From the NCBI GenBank assembly GCA_963850995.1, contig CAWKNQ010000004.1, positions 620,001 through 684,000 of the forward strand: 64,000 nucleotides of DNA, read 5' to 3'. A program made the position numbers and the translations under genes. Below are positions 44,194 to 52,671 of the stretch, piece by piece. This DNA comes from Gaiellasilicea sp963850995. GTDB lineage: Bacteria; Actinomycetota; Thermoleophilia; Gaiellales; Gaiellaceae. Position 1 is the first letter of the stretch. Each line of letters begins with the position of its first letter. The notes under the pieces are model-generated. The model made no database searches, was not told where the DNA came from, and saw nothing but the letters and a program-made list of their open reading frames with translations.

Positions 44194-45216
44194 CCGCCTC
44201 CCTCCCCGGCAAGCCGGCCTCCGGCGCAGCCTCGCCCCCTCGCGCACCGCTCTCCGAGTCCGTACCTCCGTACGTCCTCTCCGCCGCGCACCCGAGGAGC
44301 GCGCCGAAGCCGGGAACATCGCGGCCTCCGCGAGGACGACCTTCGCGACCCAGTCCACCTCCGCGCGCGAGAGCCGACGGAAGTCGAGCCGCTCCTGCGA
44401 GGCCGGCCCGTGGCCCGTCACGACGGCGGTCAGCTTGTCCCAGTCGGGCTCGGTGTACTCCCAGACACCGTCGTCGTTGCGGCGCAGCTTCGGGTCGGGG
44501 ATTTCGAGGCCGAGCTCGAGGATCTGCGGCACGTAGCCCTCGAGGAACTGCTGCCGCGCGTCCTCGTTCGCCTGGCTCTTGATCCGCCAGACGACCATCG
44601 GGTCTTCCTCGGCCGGAATCCGTGTGCCGTGGAAGTGCATCAGCGGCTCCCACCAGCGGCTGAGCGCCTCCTGCACGAGCTCGCGCTGCTCGGGCGTCCC
44701 GGTCACCATCGCGAGGACGGTGTCGCGGCCGTGGAGGATGTGGAACGACTCCTCCCAGCAGACCTTCTTCATCACACGCGCGTAGGGCGCGTACGAGCAC
44801 TTGAGGAGCGCCTTCTGGCTGATGATCGCGGCGGCGTCGACGAGCCAGGCGATCACGCCGACGTCGCCCCAGCTCTTGGTCGGGTAGTGGAAGACGTTGT
44901 GGAACTTCGACTTGCCGGAGATGAGGTCGTCGAGGCTGCGTTCGCGCGGCTTGCCGAGATCCTCGACGACGCGGTAGATCAGCTGGCAGTGACCGACCTC
45001 GTCCTGGATCTTCGCCGTCAGCGCAAGCTTCCGCTGCAGGGTGGGGGCGCGCAGGATCCAGTCGCGCTCGGGCAGCACGCCCATCAGCTCCGAGTTGCCG
45101 TGCATCTCGATGAACTTGATCAGCCGGGCTCTGTACTCGTCCGGCATCCAGTCGTCCGTTTCGACGAGCCCGCCCTCCTGGACGTACTCGAGGAATTCCT
45201 GCTCGCGTGCTGACAC
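44194..45216 (-). CDS. paaA: Phenylacetyl-CoA epoxidase catalytic subunit PaaA (open into paaB)
   Basis: From GTG 45216. Di-iron motifs and family landmarks: ALTAKIQDEVGHCQLIYRVV, SWGDVGVIAWLVDAAAIISQ, KKVCWEESFHILHGRDTVLA, RWWEPLMHFHGTRIPAEEDP. Normal PaaA ends near AEVDWVAKVVLAEAAMFPAS (about residue 310). After that about 35 Arg-rich codons (SGARRRGRTEVRTRRAVREG) lead in frame to PaaB, giving a literal 433-residue fusion. The basic tail looks like out-of-frame translation, so a lost base near 44300 is the simplest explanation. The complex epoxidises phenylacetyl-CoA. The promoter lies in the 45217-45275 operator region. Confidence 0.9.
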
Positions 45217-45233
45217 GTGTCTAGCCTCCCTAC

Positions 45234-45274
45234 CTAACGGTCGTTAGCATTGATTGCATCCTAACGGTCGTTAG
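45234..45274. promoter_or_regulatory. Two identical 14-bp palindromic operators between paaA and tetR
   Basis: CTAACGGTCGTTAG, a perfect palindrome, occurs at 45234-45247 and again at 45261-45274, 27 bp apart, as part of a direct tandem repeat that continues CATTGATTG and differs at one base. The first copy is 18 bp upstream of paaA GTG; the second abuts the TetR gene. This is the geometry of an autoregulated TetR switch, blocking both directions until a ligand, probably a phenylacetate-derived CoA ester, is bound (inference). Confidence 0.8.
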
Positions 45275-45275
45275 C

Positions 45276-45863
45276 ATTGATTGTATCGCCACACGCCGTC
45301 ACGAGCTGACCAGGCAGGCCGCCCGCCTCTTCGCGCAGAAGGGCTACCACGGCACGTCGATGGGCGACCTCGCCGCGGCGATGGGGGTGCAGAAGGGGTC
45401 GCTCTACTCGCTGACGGCGTCGAAGCAGGAGCTCCTCTACGAGACCATGCGCGAGGGCGCGGCCGCGTTCCACGCCGGTCTCGACGCGCTGCCGGAACGA
45501 GCCGGGGCGGCCGAGCGGATCAGGCTCGCGCTCCGCGCCCACCTCCGTGTCGTCGCCGAGCAGCTCGACATGGCGACCGTCTTCATCCGCGAGTGGCGCT
45601 ATCTCGAGGGCGAGCGCCGGGAGGAGATCGTCGCCGAGCGGCGCCGTTACGAGGAGCGGCTGCGCGCGCTCTTCCGTGAGGGGCGCGAGCACGGCGAGCT
45701 GCGCACGGACCTCGACGACGCAGCCGCCGCCCTGCTCGTCCTCTCGGCCGCGAACTGGGCGTACACGTGGCTGACGCCGGGCCGCGACACCGACGAGCTC
45801 GCCGACTCCTTCGCCGCGATCCTCGTCGACGGCATCCGGGGCTACGCGACCCGTCCCGCGTGA
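45276..45863 (+). CDS. TetR-family regulator of the paa operon
   Basis: The body (RHELTRQAARLFAQKGYHGT, SMGDLAAAMGVQKGSLYSLT, ASKQELLYETM) is a TetR helix-turn-helix; the C-terminal ligand domain ends WLTPGRDTDELADSFAAILV. The frame is open upstream to the operator but has no ATG, GTG or TTG. An ATT at 45276, or a small indel near 45281 (TTG in the next frame, LYRHT), may hold the real start; ATG 45360 would cut away the HTH. Divergent from paaA and flanked by two operator palindromes, it probably represses paa. Its stop overlaps the next gene (GTGA). Confidence 0.82.
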   Translation: MDCIATRRHELTRQAARLFAQKGYHGTSMGDLAAAMGVQKGSLYSLTASKQELLYETMREGAAAFHAGLDALPERAGAAERIRLALRAHLRVVAEQLDMATVFIREWRYLEGERREEIVAERRRYEERLRALFREGREHGELRTDLDDAAAALLVLSAANWAYTWLTPGRDTDELADSFAAILVDGIRGYATRPA

Positions 45864-46721
45864 GGGCGACGCTCCTCGTCAATCCGAAGCGCGAGCCGCG
45901 TGACGCCCGAGCTGACCGAACAGGTCGCCCGCGCGCTCGGAGCAGTCGAGACGGTGTTCACGGAGCGCCCCGGGCACGCGACGGAGCTCGCGCGGGACGC
46001 CGAGACGGACGTTGTGGTCGTCTTCTCCGGCGACGGCGGCTTCAACGAGGCGCTCAACGGAGCGCGACCCGAGACGGTGCTCGGTTTCGTGCCCGGCGGT
46101 GGCACGAGCGTGCTTCCGCGCGCGCTCGGGCTGCCTCGGGATCCAATTGCCGCGGCGCGCGCGCTCGCGACCGGCCGGGAGCGCCGGATCTCGCTCGGCC
46201 GCTCGAACGGCCGCCGCTTTGGCTTCGCCGCCGGCGTCGGGCTCGATGCGGAGCTCGTTCGGCGGATGGACGCGCACGGCCGCGACGACGACGGGCGCCG
46301 GCCGGGCGACCTCACCTTCGCCTGGACGGCCGTGCGGACGCTGGCTGAGCGGCGCGTCCGCTTCGACCCGGCGCTCGAGGTCGTCGGGCACGGCCGCGCG
46401 GCGTTCGCGCTCGTGGCGAACAGCGACCCGTACAGCTACGTCGGCCGGCTGCCGCTGCGACTGCCGCGCGGGGCCGAGCTGGAGGGCGGCCTCGACGCGC
46501 TCGCGCCGCAGTCGTTCCGCGCCCGCCACCTCCCGGGGGCGGCGCGCTACCTGCTGACAGGGCGCACCCGGTTGCCGCTGCTCCTCCTGCACGATCGGGA
46601 CCGGATCGAGATCCGCTGCGACGTGCCGTTGCCGCACCAGCTCGACGGTGAGGACGTCGGCGACGTGACAGAGGTCGTGCTCGAGGCCGAGCGTGACGCC
46701 GTCTCGGTGCTCGTGCCTTAA
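45860..46721 (+). CDS. Diacylglycerol/sphingosine kinase-like protein, one-base break near the start
   Basis: GTG 45860 reads VRATLLVNPK, then one surplus C at 45890 separates it from the rest (ASRVTPELTEQVARALGAVE). The catalytic domain is typical: VVVFSGDGGFNEALNG, LGFVPGGGTSVLPRALGLP, FGFAAGVGLDAELVRRM. Family members phosphorylate diacylglycerol or related lipids using ATP. About 286 residues when repaired. Coupled to the TetR stop by GTGA; a lipid role alongside paa regulation is not obvious. Confidence 0.82.
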
Positions 46722-46738
46722 CGCTGCCGTAACGGCAT

Positions 46739-46768
46739 AGTCCTGACAGGACTAGTACGGTCAGGACT
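46739..46768. promoter_or_regulatory. 9-bp inverted repeat, probable PadR operator
   Basis: AGTCCTGAC (46739-46747) and GTCAGGACT (46760-46768) are perfect inverted repeats 12 bp apart, ending one base before the PadR ATG. The inner CAGGACTAGTAC adds a direct repeat of CAGGACT. The position over the start region is what an autorepressor site would look like. Confidence 0.65.
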
Positions 46769-46769
46769 G

Positions 46770-47316
46770 ATGAGCCCGACGAAGACCGTCGCCCGCACGC
46801 TGACGACGACCGAGGCCGCCGTGCTCGCGCTGCTCACGATGGAGGGCGAGCAGTCCGGCTACGACCTCCACCGGAGCGTCTCGCGCTCGATCGGCCACGT
46901 GTGGGCTCCGGCGAAAAGCCGTCTCTACGCGGTCCTTCCGCGGCTCGCCGGCGACGGGCTCGCATACGGCCGGCACGTGCACCAGTCGGGCCGGCCGGAC
47001 AAGCAGCTCTACGCGATCACCGACGCGGGCCGCGCTGCCGTTCAGGCCTGGCTGGAGAGAGTCGAGCCCGGCGCACCGCGCCGCCACCGTCCATCTCAAG
47101 CTCTTCGTCGGCGGCCTGACGACGCACGACGTTCTGCGCCGGCACCTCGAGCAACACCTGGAGGACCTGCGCGAGCGCTTGGCGGAGCTCGAGGAGCTGG
47201 AGCGATCGAACACCGGTCGCGGCAACGACCGCTACCACCGCTACCTGCTCGAGCTCGGGCTGCAGTCGACGCGCGGGTCGATCCGCTGGGCGGAGGAGGT
47301 GCTCGCCGACCTGTGA
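46770..47316 (+). CDS. PadR-family transcriptional regulator, frame interrupted once
   Basis: ATG 46770: TLTTTEAAVLALLTMEGEQS, GYDLHRSVSRSIGHVWAPAK, SRLYAVLPRLAGDGLAYGRH are the PadR winged helix. After WLERVEPGAP the frame shifts near 47075; the C-terminal domain continues as AATVHLKLFVGGLTTHDVLR, LERSNTGRGNDRYHRYLLEL to TGA 47314-47316. Repaired length is about 181 residues. It likely represses itself and the downstream lipoprotein through the palindrome at 46739-46768. The GTG of the S41 gene overlaps its stop. Confidence 0.85.
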
Positions 47317-48518
47317 GGCTCTGGGCGCCGATGCTCGTCGCGCTCGCACTCGCCGGCTGCGCCGCGTCGTCCGAGCCCGAGGCCGCTGCGCCGACTCCGA
47401 TCCAGCGCGAGATCGCAGACCTCGTCGAGCAGATGGCGAAGCTGCACCCGGACGTCGACCACGAGGTCCCGCTGCCCGAGCTGCGCGCGGAGGCGGCCGC
47501 CCTCGCCGAGCGGGCGCCGCGGATCTCGCGCGACGAGCTCCTCGTCGGCCTGCTGCGGCTGACCACGCTGGGCGAGCGCGACGGCCACGGCGGAATCTTC
47601 CTCCACGATCCCGCGCACGCGAAGCCCTTCACGTTCTTCGCACTTCGCGTGCACGACTTCGCCGACGGCGTCCATGTCGTCGCCGACGTCGCCGGCGGCA
47701 CGCACGTCGGGAAGCGCGTGACCGCGATCGACGGCGTGCCAGTGGCGCAAGTCGTCGAGGCGGTCAAGCCGCTGATCCCGCGCGACAACGCGTCGACGGT
47801 CCGACTGCTCCTGCCCGAGTACCTCGTGTGCGCCGAGGTCCTGCGGGGGCTCGGGATCGTTCGGGGAGCTGCCACGTACTCGTTCGCCGACGGGAGCGAA
47901 GTGACGCTGGAAGCGGGGCACGGTGCGCTTGGTACCGCGTTCACGCCGCTGCCGCGACTCGAGGCGTCGCTGCTCTACCGGCGGCTCGAGCAGCCGTTCC
48001 TGCTCGTGCCGCTCGAGCGTGGCCGCTCGCTCTACCTCGGCTACCACCAGGTCGCCTCGCCACCACAGTCCCTGGTCGACCGGATCCTCCGCACCGCTCG
48101 CAAGCCCGGCTTCCGCCGGTTGGTGATCGACGTCCGCCACAACGGCGGCGGCGACAACACGACCTACTGGCCGCTGCTCGACCTGATCAACGCGCGTCCC
48201 CTGCGCGGCAAGGTGGTCGGGTTGATGGGCCGGATGACGTTCTCTGCTGCCGGGAACTTCGTCGCCGCGGTCGATCACCGGACGAAGGCGCGCCTCGTCG
48301 GCGAGCCGAGCGGCGGCGCACCGAACCAGTGGGGTGACCGGAACCCGATCGAGCTGCCGACCGTCGGTCTGACCGCCTACGTCGCTGCGGTCTATGTCGA
48401 AGTCGTGCCTGGCGACAGGCGACCCGCGGTGCGGCCGGACGTGCTGGTCGAGCCCACGGTCGCCGACTTCCTGGCCGGCCGCGACCCAGTGCTGCGCCGC
48501 GCCCTCGCACTGCGCTGA
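47313..48518 (+). CDS. S41-peptidase-like lipoprotein
   Basis: 401 residues from GTG 47313: signal with lipobox LAGC (Cys16; VRLWAPMLVALALAGCAASS). An N-terminal helical region and a PDZ-like core (GKRVTAIDGVPVAQVVEAVK) precede a tail-specific-protease fold with RRLVIDVRHNGGGDNTTYWP, the Ser site in MGRMTFSAAGNFVAAV, and GEPSGGAPNQWGD. The Lys of the classical Ser-Lys dyad is not evident, so activity may differ from CtpA. Anchored on the outer membrane face. Coupled to padR by GTGA. Confidence 0.78.
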   Translation: MRLWAPMLVALALAGCAASSEPEAAAPTPIQREIADLVEQMAKLHPDVDHEVPLPELRAEAAALAERAPRISRDELLVGLLRLTTLGERDGHGGIFLHDPAHAKPFTFFALRVHDFADGVHVVADVAGGTHVGKRVTAIDGVPVAQVVEAVKPLIPRDNASTVRLLLPEYLVCAEVLRGLGIVRGAATYSFADGSEVTLEAGHGALGTAFTPLPRLEASLLYRRLEQPFLLVPLERGRSLYLGYHQVASPPQSLVDRILRTARKPGFRRLVIDVRHNGGGDNTTYWPLLDLINARPLRGKVVGLMGRMTFSAAGNFVAAVDHRTKARLVGEPSGGAPNQWGDRNPIELPTVGLTAYVAAVYVEVVPGDRRPAVRPDVLVEPTVADFLAGRDPVLRRALALR

Positions 48519-48554
48519 ACCCCGCACAATCGCTCGGGTAGAGTCACCGCCGCG

Positions 48555-49622
48555 ATGGCGTCCACCGTTCCCGCGGAGCGCGATCTCCGCCGCGTGATCG
48601 GCGACGGCGACGCGATTCCGGACGGTGAGGTCGAGGGCATCGGCGAGCAGGAGCTGCTCGCGCTCTACCGCTCGATGGTGCTCCTGCGCACCTACGACGA
48701 GCGCTCGGTCGTCTACCACCGCCAGGGCCGCATCGGCACCTACGCGATCTTCTGGGGGCACGAGGCGATCCAGGCCGGGGCGTTCCACGCGCTCGAGGAG
48801 GACGACTGGATCTTCCCCAGCTATCGCGAGTCGGCGATCGGGCTCCTCCGCGGAATGCCCGCGGCGACCGTCCTCTCGTGGTGGCGCGGCCATCCGGCCG
48901 GCTGGTGGAACCCGGCCGACTACAACGTCGCCTCGATCTGCGTCCCGATCGGGACGCACGTGCCGCATGCCGCCGGGCTGGCCTGGGGAAAGCGCCTGCG
49001 CGGCGAGAGCTCCTGCGCGCTGGCCATCTTCGGCGACGGCGCGACCTCGGAGGGCGCGTTCCACGAAGGGGCGAACTTCGCCGCCGTGATGCGCGCGCCG
49101 CTCGTCCTCCTCTGCAACAACAACCAGTGGGCGATCTCGACGCCGCTCTCCGCGCAGACGCGCGCCGAGGCGCTCGCCGACAAGGCGGTCGGCTACGGGA
49201 TTCCGGGGACGCGGGTGGACGGCGGCGACGTGCTCGCCGTCTACGAAGCGACACGGGACGCCGTCGCGCGCGCCCGCGCCGGCGAGGGGCCGAGCTTCGT
49301 CGAGGCGGTCACCTACCGCGCGGCGCCGCATGCGACCGCCGACGACCCGAAGGCGTACATCGACCTCGAGCGGGTCGAAGAGGAGCGCGCGAACGAGTGC
49401 GTCGGCCGCTACGAGCGCTACCTGCGCCGGCTCGGGGTGCTCGGCGAAGAGCTCGAAGAGGAGATCAAGGCGGAGGCGGCCGAGCTGATGCGCGCCGGGA
49501 TCGCTGCGGCGGAGGCGGAGCCGCCGGCGGACGTGGGGCTCGTCTTCGAGCACGCGCTCGTCGACCCGCCCGCGTCGTTCGAGCACGACCTCGCCGAGCT
49601 GCGGAGGATCCTCGGTGCCTGA
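48555..49622 (+). CDS. 2-Oxoacid dehydrogenase E1 component, alpha subunit
   Basis: 355 residues from ATG 48555. Thiamine-diphosphate motif GDGATSEGAFHEGANFAAVM ... NN; other landmarks YHRQGRIGTYAIFWGHEAIQ, DWIFPSYRESAIGLLRGM and GIPGTRVDGGDVLAVYEA. It decarboxylates pyruvate or branched-chain 2-oxoacids and loads the acyl group on E2. An N-terminal extension and the GHPAGWW region fit actinobacterial pyruvate/branched-chain E1 alpha. It overlaps E1 beta by 8 bp. Confidence 0.92.
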   Translation: MASTVPAERDLRRVIGDGDAIPDGEVEGIGEQELLALYRSMVLLRTYDERSVVYHRQGRIGTYAIFWGHEAIQAGAFHALEEDDWIFPSYRESAIGLLRGMPAATVLSWWRGHPAGWWNPADYNVASICVPIGTHVPHAAGLAWGKRLRGESSCALAIFGDGATSEGAFHEGANFAAVMRAPLVLLCNNNQWAISTPLSAQTRAEALADKAVGYGIPGTRVDGGDVLAVYEATRDAVARARAGEGPSFVEAVTYRAAPHATADDPKAYIDLERVEEERANECVGRYERYLRRLGVLGEELEEEIKAEAAELMRAGIAAAEAEPPADVGLVFEHALVDPPASFEHDLAELRRILGA

Positions 49623-50583
49623 CCTCCTGCTGGTCGAGGCCGTCAACGACGCGCTCCACGTCGAGATGGAGCGGGACGAGAACGTGCTCGTGCTCGGCGA
49701 GGACGTCGGCCGCGCCGGCGGGGTCTTTCGCGCCACCGCGGGGCTGCGTGACCGCTTTGGCGCCGACCGCTGCGTCGACACGCCGCTCGCCGAGGCGGGG
49801 ATCCTCGGCTCGGCGGTCGGTCTCTGCATGGCGGGGTTCAGGCCCGTCTGCGAGATGCAGTACGACGCGTTCTCCTATCCCTGCCTCGACCAGCTGATCA
49901 CCCACGTCGGCCGCTACCGCTGGCGCACCGGCGGCGCGATGGCGTTCCCGATCACGATCCGGATGCCGTACGGCGGCGGCGTGCGCGCTCCCGAGCTGCA
50001 CGACGACTCGCCTGAGACGTACTACGTCCACACGCCCGGGATCAAGGTCGCGATCCCGTCGACGCCCGCCGACGCGAAGGGCCTGCTGGCAGCAGCGATC
50101 CGCGATCCGGACCCGGTCGTCGTCCTCGAGCCGAAGGTCGTCTACCGCGCGGAGCGCGCCGAGGTACCGGAGGGCGAGCACGTCGTCCCGCTCGGCCGGG
50201 CGCGACTCGCCCGCGAGGGCAACGATCTGACGCTCGTCGGCTACGGAGCGATGGTGCCGGTCTGCGAGCGTGCCGCCGACGAGCTCGAGGCTTCGGTCGA
50301 GGTGCTCGACCTGCGTTCGCTGAAGCCGCTCGACGAGGAGGCGTTGCTCGCGTCGGCAGCCAAGACCGGCCGCGTGGTGCTCGTCCAGGAGGCGCCGCGG
50401 ACGTGCGGCTATGCGGCCGAGCTAGCCGCGATCCTGGCCGAGAAGGCGCTGCTCGACCTGAAGGCGCCGGTCGTCCGTGTGACCGGGTACGACGTGCCCT
50501 ACCCGTACTGGCAGATCGAGGACGCTTACATGCCGTCCGTCGCGCGGGTCGTCGACGCCGCCCGCACGCTGCTCGAGTTCTAG
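49615..50583 (+). CDS. 2-Oxoacid dehydrogenase E1 component, beta subunit
   Basis: 322 residues from GTG 49615. Typical transketolase-like E1 beta: NVLVLGEDVGRAGGVFRATA, DTPLAEAGILGSAVGLCMAG, YDAFSYPCLDQLITHVGRYR, VPSTP-like VAIPSTPADAKGLLAAAI and the C-terminal EVLDLRSLKPLDEEALL. Forms the heterotetramer with the alpha subunit. Followed by an acetamidase gene instead of E2. Confidence 0.93.
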   Translation: MPDLLLVEAVNDALHVEMERDENVLVLGEDVGRAGGVFRATAGLRDRFGADRCVDTPLAEAGILGSAVGLCMAGFRPVCEMQYDAFSYPCLDQLITHVGRYRWRTGGAMAFPITIRMPYGGGVRAPELHDDSPETYYVHTPGIKVAIPSTPADAKGLLAAAIRDPDPVVVLEPKVVYRAERAEVPEGEHVVPLGRARLAREGNDLTLVGYGAMVPVCERAADELEASVEVLDLRSLKPLDEEALLASAAKTGRVVLVQEAPRTCGYAAELAAILAEKALLDLKAPVVRVTGYDVPYPYWQIEDAYMPSVARVVDAARTLLEF

Positions 50584-50588
50584 GCCCG

Positions 50589-51443
50589 GTGGCCGTCCAC
50601 GAGCTGCCGCTCGACTCTGCGAACCTTCACGGGTACTTCTCCCGCGAGCTCGAGCCGGTGCTCTCGGTCGAGCCGGGCGACTCCGTCACGATCGCGGTGC
50701 CGAACGCCGGCTGGAACGTCGGCCCCGACGAGCCTTTCCCCCGCAACCCGGAGCTGGACACCGGTCACGCGCTCGCCGGGCCGATCGAGGTCCGCGGCGC
50801 GCTGGCCGGCGGCGCGTTGTCCGTCCGGATCGATGAGGTCCGGCCGGGCTCGTGGGGCGTTACGGTCGGCGGCCCGGAGCACCGCCTCGACTGGGAGCTG
50901 GCGGACGGGATCGGGCGCGTTGCAGGCCGCTCTGTCCGGCTCGCGCCGTTCCTCGGTGTGCTCGGGATGCCGCCTGTCGAGCCGGGCGTACACTCGACGA
51001 TCCCGCCCCGGCCGTGGGGCGGCAACATCGACTGTCGCGAGCTCGTGGCCGGAACGACCCTTTTCTTGCCGATCCCGGTCGACGGAGCGCTCTTCTCGGC
51101 GGGCGACGGCCACGCCGCCCAGGGCGACGGCGAGGTGTCGGGCACGGCGATCGAGACGCCGGTGGAGGCGCGGCTGACCATCGACGTGCGCGACGACCTC
51201 GAGCTCCAGTGGCCCCTGGCGCGGATCGAAGGCGCCTGGCTCACGTTCGGCTTCGACGAGCACCTCGGGATCGCGGCGCGGATTGCCGTCGACGGCATGC
51301 TCGACCTGCTCGAACGCGAGCACGGGCTCTCGCGCGAGGATGCGCTGGCGTTCGCGTCGATCGTGGTCGACCTGCGCGTGACACAGGTGGTGAACGGGGC
51401 GCTCGGCGTCCACGCCGTGCTTCGCGACGACGCGTTCCTGTGA
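50589..51443 (+). CDS. Acetamidase/formamidase family protein
   Basis: 284 residues from GTG 50589. FmdA/AmdA signatures: VEPGDSVTIAVPNAGWNV, GVHSTIPPRPWGGNIDCREL, TLFLPIPVDGALFSAGDGHA with AQGDGEVSGTAIE, and a final TQVVNGALGVHAVLR. Family members hydrolyse short amides to ammonia and the acid. It lies 5 bp after E1 beta and 29 bp before E2, so it is expressed with the dehydrogenase; hydrolysis of an amide feeding the complex is possible but unproven. Confidence 0.85.
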   Translation: MAVHELPLDSANLHGYFSRELEPVLSVEPGDSVTIAVPNAGWNVGPDEPFPRNPELDTGHALAGPIEVRGALAGGALSVRIDEVRPGSWGVTVGGPEHRLDWELADGIGRVAGRSVRLAPFLGVLGMPPVEPGVHSTIPPRPWGGNIDCRELVAGTTLFLPIPVDGALFSAGDGHAAQGDGEVSGTAIETPVEARLTIDVRDDLELQWPLARIEGAWLTFGFDEHLGIAARIAVDGMLDLLEREHGLSREDALAFASIVVDLRVTQVVNGALGVHAVLRDDAFL

Positions 51444-51472
51444 CCGGCCAGGCTAGGTAGTCTGGCCCGCCG

Positions 51473-52591
51473 ATGGCGTACGAGTTCAAGCTGCCCGACC
51501 TCGGCGAGGGCCTCACGGAGGGCGAGATCGCCCGCTGGCTCGTCGCGGAGGGTCAGGAGCTGGCTGAGGACGACCCGCTCGTCGAGATCCAGACCGACAA
51601 GACGACGGTCGAGATCCCCTCGCCGGCCGCGGGCACGGTCTCGAAGATCCTCGTCGGGGAGGGCGAGGTCGTCCCGGTCGGCACGGTTCTCGTCGTGATC
51701 GGCGACGGGGCCACCGCGCAACCAGAGAGCGCTGCGTCCTCGCAGCCCGCGCCCACCGCCGCGGCCGCGCCGGCGGAAGCAAGTGTTGTTGCAACACAAG
51801 CGCGCGTGCAGGCGACCCCGCTCGTGCGCCGCCTCGCCCAGGAGCTGGGCGTCGACCTGGCGCAGCTGAGCGGCACAGGGCCGAACGGGCGCATCACCGA
51901 GGATGACGTCCGGAACGCGGTGAGTGGGGGGATTGTGTTGGAACAACACAAGCCCGCCGAGGGACGGCGCGAGCCCGTGCGCGGGGTGCGGCGGCAGATC
52001 GTCGAGCATCTGGCGACGGCGCACCGTGAGGTCGCCGCGGTGACCTTCGTCGAGGAGTGCGACTTCACCGGGGTCGACACGAAGCAGTTGCTGCCGCGAG
52101 TGCTCGTTGCCGCAGCGGCCGCGTTGAAGGAGTTCCCCGAGCTGAACGCGCGGCTGGAGGGCGACGAGATCGTCTACCTCGACCGCTACGACATCGGCGT
52201 CGCGGTGCAGACGGACCAGGGCCTCGTCGTCCCGGTCGTCCGCGGCTGCGACAGCGCGTCGCCCGACGAGCTCGCCGCCGAGGTCGAGCGCCTGGCCGAC
52301 GCCGCCCGCGCCGGAACGCTGAAGCCGGAGGAGCTGCGGGGCGGCACCTTCACCGTGACGAGCGCCGGCAAGCTCGGCGGCCTCATGGTGACCCCGATCG
52401 TCAACTATCCCGAGGTCGGCATCCTCGGGATCCACCGGATCGGCCCACGCCCCGTCGTCCGTGACGGTGAGATCGTGGCCCGCCACATCGGCAACGTCTC
52501 GGTCACGTTCGACCACCGTGTGGTCGACGGGGCGCGGGCGGCGGCGTTCACGCTCGACGTGATCGCGCGGCTCGAAGCTTCAGGCGCTTGA
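51473..52591 (+). CDS. 2-Oxoacid dehydrogenase E2, dihydrolipoyl acyltransferase
   Basis: 372 residues from ATG 51473. One lipoyl domain with lipoyl-Lys43 in EIQTDKTTVEIP. The subunit-binding domain is at about 112-150 (TPLVRRLAQELGVDLAQLSG, TGPNGRITEDDVRNAV). The catalytic domain has DHRVVDG (His348, Asp352) near the C-terminus. It transfers the acyl group from E1 to CoA. The two linkers on either side of the binding domain use AT-rich codons forming palindromes. No E3 gene follows in the window. Confidence 0.93.
   Translation: MAYEFKLPDLGEGLTEGEIARWLVAEGQELAEDDPLVEIQTDKTTVEIPSPAAGTVSKILVGEGEVVPVGTVLVVIGDGATAQPESAASSQPAPTAAAAPAEASVVATQARVQATPLVRRLAQELGVDLAQLSGTGPNGRITEDDVRNAVSGGIVLEQHKPAEGRREPVRGVRRQIVEHLATAHREVAAVTFVEECDFTGVDTKQLLPRVLVAAAAALKEFPELNARLEGDEIVYLDRYDIGVAVQTDQGLVVPVVRGCDSASPDELAAEVERLADAARAGTLKPEELRGGTFTVTSAGKLGGLMVTPIVNYPEVGILGIHRIGPRPVVRDGEIVARHIGNVSVTFDHRVVDGARAAAFTLDVIARLEASGA
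51783..51951. repeat. Pair of AT-rich palindromes flanking the E2 subunit-binding-domain codons
   Basis: GTGTTG-TTG-CAACAC at 51783-51797 and TTGTGTTG-GAA-CAACACAA at 51933-51951 (perfect 8-bp arms) share the same core. They lie in the two interdomain linkers of E2, 150 bp apart, with codons (GTT, ACA, CAA, TTG) that stand out from the surrounding G/C-ending codons. Confidence 0.55.
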
Positions 52592-52671
52592 CGCAAACCA
52601 ATCCGACGCTCGGGCCGTAGTGGTTGATGCCTAGTGGTCCGTACTCAGCCCCGGGGGAAAGCGAGGGAAGC

